Assembly (NCBI GenBank): GCA_027324025.1
Contig: DAHVYW010000003.1
Coordinates: 1 to 19,698 of the forward strand
Length of the DNA: 19,698 bases
From: JAJZQD01 sp021847735
Lineage (GTDB): Bacteria; Bacillota; Thermincolia; Thermincolales; UBA2595
Direction: 5' to 3'
The position numbers and the translations under genes were made by a program. Under the pieces are notes generated by a model that worked only from the letters and a program-made list of their open reading frames with translations, ran no database searches and was not told where the DNA came from. Of this stretch, positions 6,679 through 14,344 are shown in pieces; within the stretch, counting starts at the first letter, position 1, and each line of letters starts with the position of its first letter.

Positions 6679-7485
6679 TTGAAGAAGCCAACTGTTTTTG
6701 CAAAAACGATAAATCAGGTTCTTTTTCTTTTAATATTATTTATGTTTGTCTCGGGGTGCGGCGCCCAGGGGTCCCCGGCCAAGCAGCGCAGCGGCTCGGC
6801 TGCCAAACTTCTGTCGGAATCCCTTGGAGTAATGAAAAACACCAAATCATACAGCTATAAGGGATCTGGAACTATTCAGTACATTGGCATCAACGACAAA
6901 GGCGCATTCAGCTTAGCCGGCGACTACCAGTCCCCCAGAAATTCTCATATGACGATGGAACTGAAACTTGGCAGCGCAAATTACCACTCAGAAATTCTTT
7001 ACCGGAACCAGAAATTCTATCAGTTGGTAAACGATTCTTGGAAAATGATACCTTTTAGCTCCGATACTCTTATGCAGCCGGGCTACAAACCGGCAAACGT
7101 CATTTTGGATCAGGCAGCTCAGTTATATATAAATCCGGTTTTTGGGCCGGACGAAGAAATCAGTGGCAAAAAATTAGCCGTGGTTAAGGTAAATGCAAGC
7201 CCTAAGAAGTTAAAGCTTTACCTGCAGAAACAGTTTGACCGGGCCGCCAATCTTGAACCCGAGAGACGCCGGGGGTTGTTGAACTTTCTGAGGACGTGCA
7301 CGGTCACTCAGGTGTACACCCTGTATATCGACCCTGAAACCAAACAGATTGTAAAGATATTGTTCCGTCAAAATGTAAAAATAAATCTTTCCAACCACAT
7401 AACAGAAACAAATCTGTCCATCGATTACACCCTATCTGATTTTGGAGCTAAATTCACCATGCCTTCCATAACCGGAAAACACTAA
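6679..7485 (+). CDS. Predicted lipoprotein, LolA/LppX-like fold suspected
   Basis: The only plus-strand gene. From the TTG at 6679 it encodes about 268 residues: a basic N-terminus (MKKPTVFAK), a hydrophobic core (about 11-25) and a lipobox FVSGC with C27 as the predicted lipid anchor, so a membrane-attached extracytoplasmic protein. The mature part is rich in beta-type sequence (for example YSYKGSGTIQY, TQVYTLYIDPETKQIVKI). The phrases about small changes on treatment of a substrate-like core and the IDPET turn recall Firmicute lipoproteins with a LolA/LppX-like lipid-binding fold (DUF6612-like), but I do not recognise it with certainty. The frame is open from a TTG at 6661, which has no ribosome site; GGGTGG lies 8 nt before 6679. 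The gene interrupts aroA-cmk and converges on aroA. Confidence 0.75.
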   Translation: MKKPTVFAKTINQVLFLLILFMFVSGCGAQGSPAKQRSGSAAKLLSESLGVMKNTKSYSYKGSGTIQYIGINDKGAFSLAGDYQSPRNSHMTMELKLGSANYHSEILYRNQKFYQLVNDSWKMIPFSSDTLMQPGYKPANVILDQAAQLYINPVFGPDEEISGKKLAVVKVNASPKKLKLYLQKQFDRAANLEPERRRGLLNFLRTCTVTQVYTLYIDPETKQIVKILFRQNVKINLSNHITETNLSIDYTLSDFGAKFTMPSITGKH

Positions 7486-7523
7486 AACTCACCTTCCTCG
7501 TTCCCCCCCCCTCCCCCCCAAAA

Positions 7524-7649
7524 AAAGAAAGATGCAGGTGTGTTCCGAAGAGCGGTCTGACGCCCGGCGGCCAACCTTCCCGCGCAAGCGGGAATGGTTG
7601 GCCGGCGGGCGTTGTTGCCACTCGGAGGAACATACCTGCATCTTTCTTT
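7524..7649. repeat. Long hairpin element, copy 2, probable bidirectional terminator between the lipoprotein gene and aroA
   Basis: The outer arms AAAGAAAGATGCAGGT (7524-7539) and ACCTGCATCTTTCTTT (7634-7649) are perfect complements, and pairing continues with interruptions to the tip. The inner palindrome (about 7561-7611) is GC-rich and closes with CCCGC-GCAA-GCGGG, a GNRA-type tetraloop on the plus strand. The base overlaps the TGA stop of aroA (7649-7651), and on the minus strand the hairpin runs into TTTCTTTTTTT. Two C-tracts of 9 and 7 (7503-7511, 7513-7519) lie just outside. It shares arm sequences and the segment CTGACGCCCGGCGGCC (7557-7572) with the element at 5644-5836, where the segment is CTGACGTCCGTCGGCC. 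Confidence 0.8.
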
Positions 7650-8935
7650 CACCCAATCACTTTTTTGAGCAGTTTTTCAAAACCGGGGAAAGATACATTT
7701 ATGCAATCAGCGTTACGGATCAGAGTAGGTCCATTGGCCACCAACCCAGCCACCGCCATCGACATAGCGACCCGGTGGTCTCCGTGGCTTTCGCAAACCC
7801 CACCTTTGAGAGACAGGCCCCCGTTTATAATCATCCCGTCTTTTAGTTCTTCCACTTCAACTCCCATTTTTCTCAGTTCGCTGATAGTAGTGGAAATTCT
7901 GTTACTTTCCTTTACTTTTAATTCAGCGGCATCTTTGATGACTGTTATGCCATTGGCTAAAGCCGCGGCAACCGTAATGACCGGGATTTCGTCAATTAAC
8001 CTGGGAATAAGGGCTCCTTCAATAACAGTTCCCCGCAGGCTGCCGCCCCGTACAATGATATCCCCGATAGGTTCTTCGTTTACCAACTCCTGGTTGATTA
8101 GCTCGATGTCCGCTCCCATATTACTCAGTACATCGATAATGCCTGTTCGGGTCGGGTTGATTCCAACCCTGTTTATCCTCAGCGTGGCATCCGGAATGAT
8201 TGCCGCCGCAACCATGAAAAACGCAGCTGAAGATATATCCCCCGGAACCTCCACATCCTTGCCCTCTAGCACGGGGTTCCCGTTTATTTTCACCACCTGG
8301 TCCCTGACTTCAATCTCGGCACCGAGGTATGACAGCATTCTTTCTGTGTGGTCCCTTGACTTCTGCGGTTCCCAAACAGTGGTCCGGCCCCTTGCATAGA
8401 GTCCGGCCAGCAGGACCGAAGATTTGACCTGGGCGCTGGCGACAGGGGAAACGAATTTAATGGGTCTCAGGTCGCTGCCCTGCACAGCCAAAGGTGCAAG
8501 AGTTCCGCCTTGCCTGCCGGAAATGTTTGCCCCCATTTCCCTCAACGGTTCTGTCACCCTGCCCATTGGCCTTGAGCGGATTGAACTATCGCCGGTAACT
8601 GTTGAAAAAAAAGGCTGGCCGGCCAGGATACCCATCATTAACCTGATGGTAGTGCCGGAATTGCCGACGTTTAGCACATCACCGGGTTCTTTCAGCCCGC
8701 GCAGGCCGTTACCCCTGACAAGAATGGTATCGTCACCTTCCCTGCAGAACTCGATACCCATGGCTTCGAAACACCCGATAGTGCTAAGGCAGTCGGCTCC
8801 CATTAAAAAATTTTTAACCCTTGTGGCACCGTTGGCCAGGGAACCCAACATGACAGCCCTGTGGGAGATTGACTTATCCCCGGGAACATTAATCTGACCT
8901 GACATTCTTTTGGCCTTTGTTATCTTCAGGTCCAC
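7649..8935 (-). CDS. aroA: 3-phosphoshikimate 1-carboxyvinyltransferase (EPSP synthase)
   Basis: Transfers the enolpyruvyl group of PEP to shikimate-3-phosphate, the sixth shikimate-pathway step; cytosolic. 428 residues, normal length. Seen: PGDKSISHRA with K21, GNSGTTIRLMMG (91-102), SRPMGRVTEPL (121-131), the catalytic region RLIDEIPV with D315, KVKESNRI (340-347) and SHGDHRVAMSMA (383-394). The start codon is GTG at 8935, with AGGGGTGA just upstream; no competing ATG fits the family's N-terminus. It lies 24 nt after tyrA and is probably on the same transcript. The stop codon is embedded in the base of a long hairpin. Confidence 0.97.
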   Translation of the reverse strand: MDLKITKAKRMSGQINVPGDKSISHRAVMLGSLANGATRVKNFLMGADCLSTIGCFEAMGIEFCREGDDTILVRGNGLRGLKEPGDVLNVGNSGTTIRLMMGILAGQPFFSTVTGDSSIRSRPMGRVTEPLREMGANISGRQGGTLAPLAVQGSDLRPIKFVSPVASAQVKSSVLLAGLYARGRTTVWEPQKSRDHTERMLSYLGAEIEVRDQVVKINGNPVLEGKDVEVPGDISSAAFFMVAAAIIPDATLRINRVGINPTRTGIIDVLSNMGADIELINQELVNEEPIGDIIVRGGSLRGTVIEGALIPRLIDEIPVITVAAALANGITVIKDAAELKVKESNRISTTISELRKMGVEVEELKDGMIINGGLSLKGGVCESHGDHRVAMSMAVAGLVANGPTLIRNADCINVSFPGFEKLLKKVIG

Positions 8936-8959
8936 CGGCTCACCCCTTTTTAAAACATA

Positions 8960-10066
8960 CTATCTTTTCTTAACATTGATTTTATTCTGGCGTAATGTCT
9001 CAATAGCTTTTACCTGGTCATTTTCACTGCTAAAGGCCAACCTGATGGTTCCTCCTTCGCCTTCCCTGACTCTTAGTATCTCAATATCATTGATATTTAT
9101 TGCCTGCTCGCCGAGACATCCTGTAAGTAAAGCTATCACTCCCGGCCGATCGGGTACAGTGACAACGATTTCGTATGCCTGGGGAAGGTATCCCCTCATT
9201 CTTGAAGGGATGTTTCTCCTCAACTCGCGGGCCTTTTTGAACTGTTCTTCCAAACCCGTGTCATCACTCATTTCGATTATTTGACGGGTTTTCTCCAAAA
9301 CCCGGGCAAACCTGTCCAACACCTTTAATATACCCTCTTTGTTAGTCAGGCAGATATCCTTCCACATAACGGGGTTGCCCGAGGCAACCCGGGTGGTATC
9401 CCGGAACCCCCCCGCAGCAAGCATCAGCAGGCCTTTATGGTCCTGTTCTATTTCTCCGGCTGTATTCACCAGGGCCGTGGCCACCAGATGTGGGAGATGG
9501 CTAACCACAGCTACCATCAGGTCATGTTCCTCGGGATCCAGCTCAATAACCTTGGCACCCAGACTGTCAACCAGTTCCTTGGTCTTTAGAACTGCTGCTC
9601 GGTCAGTCTCTTTTGCCGGAGTGAGTATATATACCGCATTTTCGAAAAGATATCTGTCAGCTCCCTTCACCCCTACCGTCTCCGAACCGGTCATGGGATG
9701 CCCGCCGACAAAGTATGTTCCCGGTGGCATTAATTTGCTTACTTCCCTTACAATACTGGCCTTTGTACTGCCTACATCAGTAACGATGCACCCCTCTTTA
9801 ATGAAGGGGACTATTTGTTTGACAATATCCACTGTTAAACCGACAGGTGTGGCAATTACAACCAAGTCGGCATCCTCGACGGCGCATGCAATATCCTCGG
9901 ACCCCTCATGAATTACTTCCGCTTCCAGGGCAAGTTCCAGGCTGATCCGCTCAGTATCGACGCCTACCACCCGGCTTACCAGGCCGCGGCTGCAAAGGGC
10001 CATACCCAGGGACCCCCCAATCAGTCCGACACCTATAATAGTTACTTTGTCAAACAAAGGCTTCAT
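8960..10066 (-). CDS. tyrA: Prephenate dehydrogenase with C-terminal ACT domain
   Basis: Oxidises and decarboxylates prephenate to 4-hydroxyphenylpyruvate, with NAD+ as the likely cofactor, on the tyrosine branch. 368 residues. Seen: Rossmann motif GVGLIGGSLG (12-21), an acidic residue D37 at the end of the second strand (suggesting NAD preference), TDVGSTK (96-102), GGHPMTGSE with H123, and SHLPHLVA (189-196). A C-terminal ACT domain (about 297-368: YEIVVTVPDRPGVIALLTGCL) suggests feedback control by tyrosine. The frame also opens at an ATG at 10081, but GGGGG with 8 nt spacing precedes the ATG at 10066, which gives the usual MKPLFDKVTIIG start. It follows aroF (10199) after 132 nt that contain a degenerate tandem repeat. 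Confidence 0.96.
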   Translation of the reverse strand: MKPLFDKVTIIGVGLIGGSLGMALCSRGLVSRVVGVDTERISLELALEAEVIHEGSEDIACAVEDADLVVIATPVGLTVDIVKQIVPFIKEGCIVTDVGSTKASIVREVSKLMPPGTYFVGGHPMTGSETVGVKGADRYLFENAVYILTPAKETDRAAVLKTKELVDSLGAKVIELDPEEHDLMVAVVSHLPHLVATALVNTAGEIEQDHKGLLMLAAGGFRDTTRVASGNPVMWKDICLTNKEGILKVLDRFARVLEKTRQIIEMSDDTGLEEQFKKARELRRNIPSRMRGYLPQAYEIVVTVPDRPGVIALLTGCLGEQAININDIEILRVREGEGGTIRLAFSSENDQVKAIETLRQNKINVKKR

Positions 10067-10120
10067 AAAACCGTCCCCCATTATTCAATACAGCAACAGT
10101 TCTCCGTTCTTTACAAAATT

Positions 10121-10213
10121 CCTCTTAAACAATTCTCTTAAACATATTAGCTGCTATCCTTCTCAACAATTCAGTCAATCATATTAGCCACTATCCTTTT
10201 AGACAGTTCTCTC
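10121..10213. repeat. About 2.5 copies of a degenerate 37-bp tandem repeat
   Basis: Bases 10140-10176 and 10177-10213 align at a 37-bp offset (both contain CATATTAG followed by CTATCCTT and then CA(A/G)TTC). A partial copy at 10121-10139 matches the second half. The last copy overlaps the final codons and stop of the adjoining DAHP synthase gene. The copies have diverged considerably. Confidence 0.55.
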
Positions 10214-11212
10214 CATTGTTGCAGCTATCTTTCTGATATCACTCATCAAGGCAGTAAAGTTTTCGGGGGTAAGGGACTGCGGACCGTCACAAAGTGCCTG
10301 GGCCGGGTTGGGATGGACTTCTATAAGTAATCCGTCAGCACCTGCGGCTATGGAAGCCATCGCCATTGGTCTAATGTACTTCCATTTGCCGATGGCATGG
10401 CTTGGGTCGACTATTACAGGTAGGTGGGACAGGCTCTTGGCCACCGGTACAGCACTTAGGTCAAGGGTATTCCTCAGGTAGGTTTCAAAGGTACGAATAC
10501 CCCGTTCGCATAAAATAACGTTATAATTTCCGCCTGCCATAAGGTATTCGGCGGCCATCAGCCATTCCTCAACAGTTGCTGACGGGCCTCTTTTCAAAAC
10601 AACCGGTTTATCGACCGTTGAGATTTCTTTGAGCAAAAAGAAATTTTGCATATTTCTGGCCCCAATTTGCAGGATGTCAGCATATTTGGAAACCAACTCA
10701 ACATTGCGCGGGTCCACGACCTCAGTTACTATCTTCAGGCCGGTTTTTTCCCTGGCTTCAGCCAGCATTTTTAACCCTTCCTCTTCAAGCCCCTGGAAGG
10801 CATACGGGGACGTCCTGGGCTTGAAGGCGCCGCCTCTCAGCACAGTGGCTCCGGCCTCCTTGACCTTTATGGCGGTTTCCATCAGCTGTTCCCGGCTTTC
10901 CACGGCACACGGGCCTGCCATTACGTGAATCTGTGAACCGCCAAACTCGAGATCACCCACTCTTATGACAGAATCATGGTTGCGGAATTCCCGGCTGACA
11001 AGTTTATAGGGCTTCAGGATTGGAACCACTTTCTCCACTCCTGGCATAGCCTCGAGGGCTACCTCATTCAAAATGGCTTTGTCCCCAATGGCACCGATAA
11101 TGGTACGTTCGACCCCTTCAGATAAATGAATCTGAAACCCGAGTTTCTCCAGTCTCTCCAGAACCTGATTTATTTCCGATTTACTTGCTCCATTATTCAT
11201 TACAACAATCAT
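10199..11212 (-). CDS. aroF: 3-deoxy-7-phosphoheptulonate (DAHP) synthase with N-terminal regulatory domain
   Basis: Condenses PEP and erythrose-4-phosphate, the first committed shikimate step; cytosolic, metal-dependent. 337 residues: an N-terminal ferredoxin-like/ACT-type domain (about 1-75, IVVMNNGASKSEI... then MPGVEKVVPI), as in the Thermotoga type I-beta enzyme, where it mediates feedback by Tyr/Phe. The catalytic barrel follows from about 94: MAGPCAVES with C102, RGGAFKPRTSPYAFQG (126-141), LKRGPSATVEEW, VDPSHAIGKW with H272, LLIEVH with E298 and CDGPQSL with D309 (expected metal ligands C, H, E, D). ATG at 11212 has GGAGG 7 nt upstream. A terminator and direct repeats separate it from the paralogue upstream. 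The inhibitor is inferred, not seen. Confidence 0.95.
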   Translation of the reverse strand: MIVVMNNGASKSEINQVLERLEKLGFQIHLSEGVERTIIGAIGDKAILNEVALEAMPGVEKVVPILKPYKLVSREFRNHDSVIRVGDLEFGGSQIHVMAGPCAVESREQLMETAIKVKEAGATVLRGGAFKPRTSPYAFQGLEEEGLKMLAEAREKTGLKIVTEVVDPRNVELVSKYADILQIGARNMQNFFLLKEISTVDKPVVLKRGPSATVEEWLMAAEYLMAGGNYNVILCERGIRTFETYLRNTLDLSAVPVAKSLSHLPVIVDPSHAIGKWKYIRPMAMASIAAGADGLLIEVHPNPAQALCDGPQSLTPENFTALMSDIRKIAATMERTV

Positions 11213-11292
11213 ATTAATACCTCCAAATGTTTTTCCTTCACTAAATACCTTTAGTATAGTAGTTTTTCCGATATTACTTTCTTAACCCCCGC

Positions 11293-11322
11293 AGAAATTA
11301 AAAGCACTCCAAAAAGGAGTGC
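11293..11322 (-). terminator. Intrinsic terminator between the two DAHP synthase genes
   Basis: A 7-bp perfect stem GCACTCC / GGAGTGC around TTTTT, followed on the minus strand by TTTTAATTT. It is about 120 nt after the aroF2 stop and 80 nt before the aroF start. It may end the trp transcript or act as an attenuator for aroF. A TATACT (minus, about 11255-11260) downstream of it could be a -10 box for a separate aroF promoter, but no clear -35 is visible. Confidence 0.75.
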
Positions 11323-11358
11323 CTGAAATAAATCATCGCCACTTAGATGACCTCCCTT

Positions 11359-11429
11359 CCTACCGTCCTGCACTTTCAAGTTAAATAAAACCTACCGTCC
11401 TACACCTTCGGAACCTCTACCGTACTACA
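11359..11429 (-). repeat. Three direct repeats of TGYAGGACGGTAGG ahead of the terminator
   Basis: On the plus strand, 14-mers at 11359-11372 (CCTACCGTCCTGCA), 11391-11404 (CCTACCGTCCTACA) and 11416-11429 (TCTACCGTACTACA), with unit starts 32 and 25 bp apart. They occupy most of the non-coding gap between aroF2 and the terminator. They could be operator or RNA-binding repeats; the function is unknown. Confidence 0.6.
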
Positions 11430-11441
11430 TATAGTATCCTA

Positions 11442-12296
11442 TCACATTATATTTTTTTTGACAAGGTGTTTTGCTTCATATTTACATTTTCGGCCCACCG
11501 CCTGGGCGACAGGCACGATTTCGCTCATCAACTCCGCGAAGTTGCTGGGTGTGAGGGACTGTCCCCCGTCACAGAGTGCATCTTGCGGGCATGGGTGAAC
11601 CTCTATCAGCAGTCCGTCAGCCCCGGCGGCCACGGCCGCTTTGGATAAAGGCGCCACCATGCCCCATTTCCCCGCCGCATGGCTGGGGTCAACGATTACA
11701 GGCAGGTGGGAAAGGTGTTTGATAGCCGGGATAGCACTTATATCAAGAGTGTTCCTGGTATGGGTCTCAAAGGTGCGAATTCCCCGCTCACACATGATTA
11801 CCTGGGGGTTGCCCTCTGCCATCACATATTCGGCAGCCATCAGCCATTCCTCAATAGTCGCCGACAGGCCGCGTTTCAGCATGACCGGTTTGCTAAGGCG
11901 GCCAACCTCTTTGAGTAGAATAAAATTCTGCATATTTCTGCTGCCAATCTGGATAACATCTGCATATTTGGCCACTGTATCAACATCCCTGGTATCCATA
12001 ACTTCGGTAACGATAGGGAGTCCCGTTACATCCCTGGCTTCAGCCAGAATGGCCAGACCCTCCTCCGCCAGGCCCTGAAAGGCGTAAGGTGATGACCGGG
12101 GCTTAAAGGCCCCCCCTCTGAGCATCTGGACCCCTATTTTCTTTAACTGGACAGCTACTTTTAAATACTGGTCCCTGTCCTCAACGGCACACGGCCCGGC
12201 AATCATAGTTAGCCGGGCACCGCCGACCACGGTGCTGCCCACCGTAACAATCGTATTTTCATTTTTCTGCTTTCTGCTTGCCAGCCTGTATCCCAT
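11442..12296 (-). CDS. DAHP synthase lacking the regulatory domain (trp-operon isozyme)
   Basis: Second class-I DAHP synthase, 284 residues, closely similar to the enzyme at 10199-11212. Seen: MIAGPCAVED with C36, RGGAFKPRSSPYAFQG, LKRGLSATIEEW, VDPSHAAGKW, LLIEVHPCP and CDGGQSLTP. It starts at MGYRLASRK, which aligns with PYKLVSRE at residues 68-75 of the longer enzyme, so the ferredoxin-like N-terminal domain is missing as a unit rather than by frameshift: GGAGG with 8 nt spacing supports this ATG and only 5 nt separate it from the trpA stop. A short basic tail (about GRKCKYEAKHLVKKNIM) extends the C-terminus. Being last in the trp operon, it is likely controlled through tryptophan rather than by Tyr/Phe feedback. 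That role is inference; loss of the domain is seen. Confidence 0.93.
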   Translation of the reverse strand: MGYRLASRKQKNENTIVTVGSTVVGGARLTMIAGPCAVEDRDQYLKVAVQLKKIGVQMLRGGAFKPRSSPYAFQGLAEEGLAILAEARDVTGLPIVTEVMDTRDVDTVAKYADVIQIGSRNMQNFILLKEVGRLSKPVMLKRGLSATIEEWLMAAEYVMAEGNPQVIMCERGIRTFETHTRNTLDISAIPAIKHLSHLPVIVDPSHAAGKWGMVAPLSKAAVAAGADGLLIEVHPCPQDALCDGGQSLTPSNFAELMSEIVPVAQAVGRKCKYEAKHLVKKNIM

Positions 12297-12301
12297 CTAA
12301 A

Positions 12302-13153
12302 TTACCTCCCGGAGACCGATACCTTCTCTTTTAAACCCTTGGCCATCAACGGCTCTTTAAGGTCTTTGACCATCTTATAAACAGTCTCCACCATTTCAGG
12401 TGTTTTACCTTTGTCACCGATAGTTTTGACTAAAGCGCTGCCAACTATTACGGCATTACAATACTCTGATATTGCCGCAGCCTGTTGGGGAGTCGAAACC
12501 CCAAAACCGACGGCGAGGGGCTTCTTGGTTACATTCCTGACAATACCCATAAATTCCTGCAAATTATCCGGTATTCCCGACCTCACTCCCGTTACCCCGG
12601 TAAGAGAGACGCAATAGACAAATCCCTCACCGGCAGCAGAGATTTCCTTAATCCGCTCCGGACCGCTAGTTGGTGCTACCAGTGGTATCAGGCAGACCCC
12701 TTTATCAATGAGCAGGGAATGAAATTCTCCCGCCTCTTCCATCGGCAGGTCAGGTACTATAAACCCGTCAACCCCCGATACGACGGCATCTGCAGCAATT
12801 TGGGGCAAACCGTATTTCAACAGCGGGTTATAATAGGTCATCAAAATTATGGGTATTTGGGTCTCGCGGCGCAGGTCCGCCACGGTTTGAAAAATCTTTT
12901 TCAGGTTAGTCCCTGATTTCAATGCCCGCTGGGAGGCTTGCTGGATTATGGGCCCGTCAGCCAGGGGATCGGAATAGGGCACCCCAAGTTCAATCATATC
13001 CGCGCCTGCCCGTTCTAAAGTCAGGACAAGTTCTTTGGTAGTGTCCAGGTCTGGGTCCCCGGCAGTAATGAATGTTATAAGGGCTTTTTCCCCGTTTTGG
13101 ACCAAACCGGCAAATTTTTCGGATATCCTGTTCTGAGAAGTATTCTGTGTCAT
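12302..13153 (-). CDS. trpA: Tryptophan synthase alpha chain
   Basis: Cleaves indole-3-glycerol phosphate to indole and glyceraldehyde-3-phosphate in the alpha2-beta2 complex with TrpB. 283 residues. Seen: catalytic E55 in DMIELGVPYSDPLADGP and D66 in the same motif (equivalents of E49 and D60 of the enteric enzyme), and LVAPTSGPERI, YCVSLTGVTG and VGFGVSTPQQA for phosphate binding. ATG at 13153 begins directly after the trpB stop with no gap, and its ribosome site (GGAGGTGA) lies within the end of trpB, which points to translational coupling. The C-terminus has an extra polar stretch (about 270-283). Confidence 0.97.
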   Translation of the reverse strand: MTQNTSQNRISEKFAGLVQNGEKALITFITAGDPDLDTTKELVLTLERAGADMIELGVPYSDPLADGPIIQQASQRALKSGTNLKKIFQTVADLRRETQIPIILMTYYNPLLKYGLPQIAADAVVSGVDGFIVPDLPMEEAGEFHSLLIDKGVCLIPLVAPTSGPERIKEISAAGEGFVYCVSLTGVTGVRSGIPDNLQEFMGIVRNVTKKPLAVGFGVSTPQQAAAISEYCNAVIVGSALVKTIGDKGKTPEMVETVYKMVKDLKEPLMAKGLKEKVSVSGR

Positions 13154-14344
13154 TTATTTCACCTCCAGCAGACCGGCAATAGTCTGTACGTCTTTGTCGC
13201 CCCGGCCTGACAGGTTAATAACAACTATCTGGTCCGGCTTAAGCCGGGGTATCAGTTTCAATCCATAGGCAAGGGCGTGGGCACTCTCCAGGGCAGGAAT
13301 AATCCCTTCGGTACGGCAAAGCACCTGGAATGCCTCGAGGGCTTCACTGTCAGTAATACTGACATACTCGGCCCGGCCCGATTCTTTAAGATAGCTGTGT
13401 TCGGGGCCGACACCCGGGTAATCAAGCCCGGCCGAAACGGAGTGGGCCTCGATAATCTGCCCGTCATAGTCCTGCAGGATATAACTGTAAGCACCGTGCA
13501 GGACGCCTTTGGAACCTTTAGTCAGGGTCGCGGCATGGTAAGGAGTATCTACCCCGTGCCCGGCGGCCTCGATGCCAATCAACTTGACATCCCTGTCCCC
13601 TAGGAAGGGGTGGAATATTCCCATTGAATTGCTGCCCCCTCCCACACAGGCGAGGATGTAATCAGGCAGCCGGCCTTCCTGTGCTTTCATTTGAACCCTG
13701 GTTTCTTCACCAATTATCTTTTGAAAATCCCTTACTATCATCGGGTAAGGGTGTGGCCCGCCGACAGACCCCAGGACGTAAAATGTGGTCCTGACATTGG
13801 TCACCCAATCCCTGATGGCTTCATTCATGGCGTCTTTAAGGGTCCGGCTTCCCGAAGATACTGGTTCCACCGTAGCGCCCAAGAGCTTCATGCGGAACAC
13901 GTTGAGTTCCTGCCTCTTGATATCCTCCTCACCCATGAAGACTACGCATTCAAGGCCAAACATTGCCGCCGCAGTTGCTGTGGCCACACCGTGCTGGCCG
14001 GCCCCGGTTTCAGCGATAACCTTCTTCTTACCCATCCTCATGGCCAACATTACCTGGCCGATGGTGTTGTTAATCTTGTGTGCTCCGGTATGGTTAAGGT
14101 CCTCCCTCTTAAGATAGACCTTGGCACCCCCGCAGTGTTTAGTAAGGCGGCTGGCATAATATAGGGGTGAAGGCCGACCCACGTACTGGTTCAGATAATA
14201 ATGGAGTTCTTCGTTAAAGGCCCGGTCGTTTTTTGCTTCCTCATAGGCCAATTCAAGTTCTGCCAGGGCAGGCATAAGGGTCTCGGGCACAAACTTGCCT
14301 CCGAAATCGCCGAAGTGGCCTCTTTTATCAGGTAAATCATGCAT
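13154..14344 (-). CDS. trpB: Tryptophan synthase beta chain
   Basis: PLP enzyme joining indole and serine to tryptophan, partner of TrpA. 396 residues, the usual TrpB1 length. Seen: KREDLNHTGAHKINN with the PLP lysine K90, AETGAGQHGVATATA with E112, CVGGGSNSMGIFHPF for PLP phosphate binding, and HSVSAGLDYPGVGPEHSYL. The start overlaps the trpF end by 8 nt, and GAGGGGG lies upstream of the ATG at 14344. This is TrpB1, not the TrpB2 stand-alone type, judging by the motif spacing and the adjacent trpA. Confidence 0.97.
   Translation of the reverse strand: MHDLPDKRGHFGDFGGKFVPETLMPALAELELAYEEAKNDRAFNEELHYYLNQYVGRPSPLYYASRLTKHCGGAKVYLKREDLNHTGAHKINNTIGQVMLAMRMGKKKVIAETGAGQHGVATATAAAMFGLECVVFMGEEDIKRQELNVFRMKLLGATVEPVSSGSRTLKDAMNEAIRDWVTNVRTTFYVLGSVGGPHPYPMIVRDFQKIIGEETRVQMKAQEGRLPDYILACVGGGSNSMGIFHPFLGDRDVKLIGIEAAGHGVDTPYHAATLTKGSKGVLHGAYSYILQDYDGQIIEAHSVSAGLDYPGVGPEHSYLKESGRAEYVSITDSEALEAFQVLCRTEGIIPALESAHALAYGLKLIPRLKPDQIVVINLSGRGDKDVQTIAGLLEVK

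Noticed and set aside
7532..7846. Plus-strand ORF of 104 codons
   Set aside because: It begins in the hairpin element and continues antisense through the 3' end of aroA.
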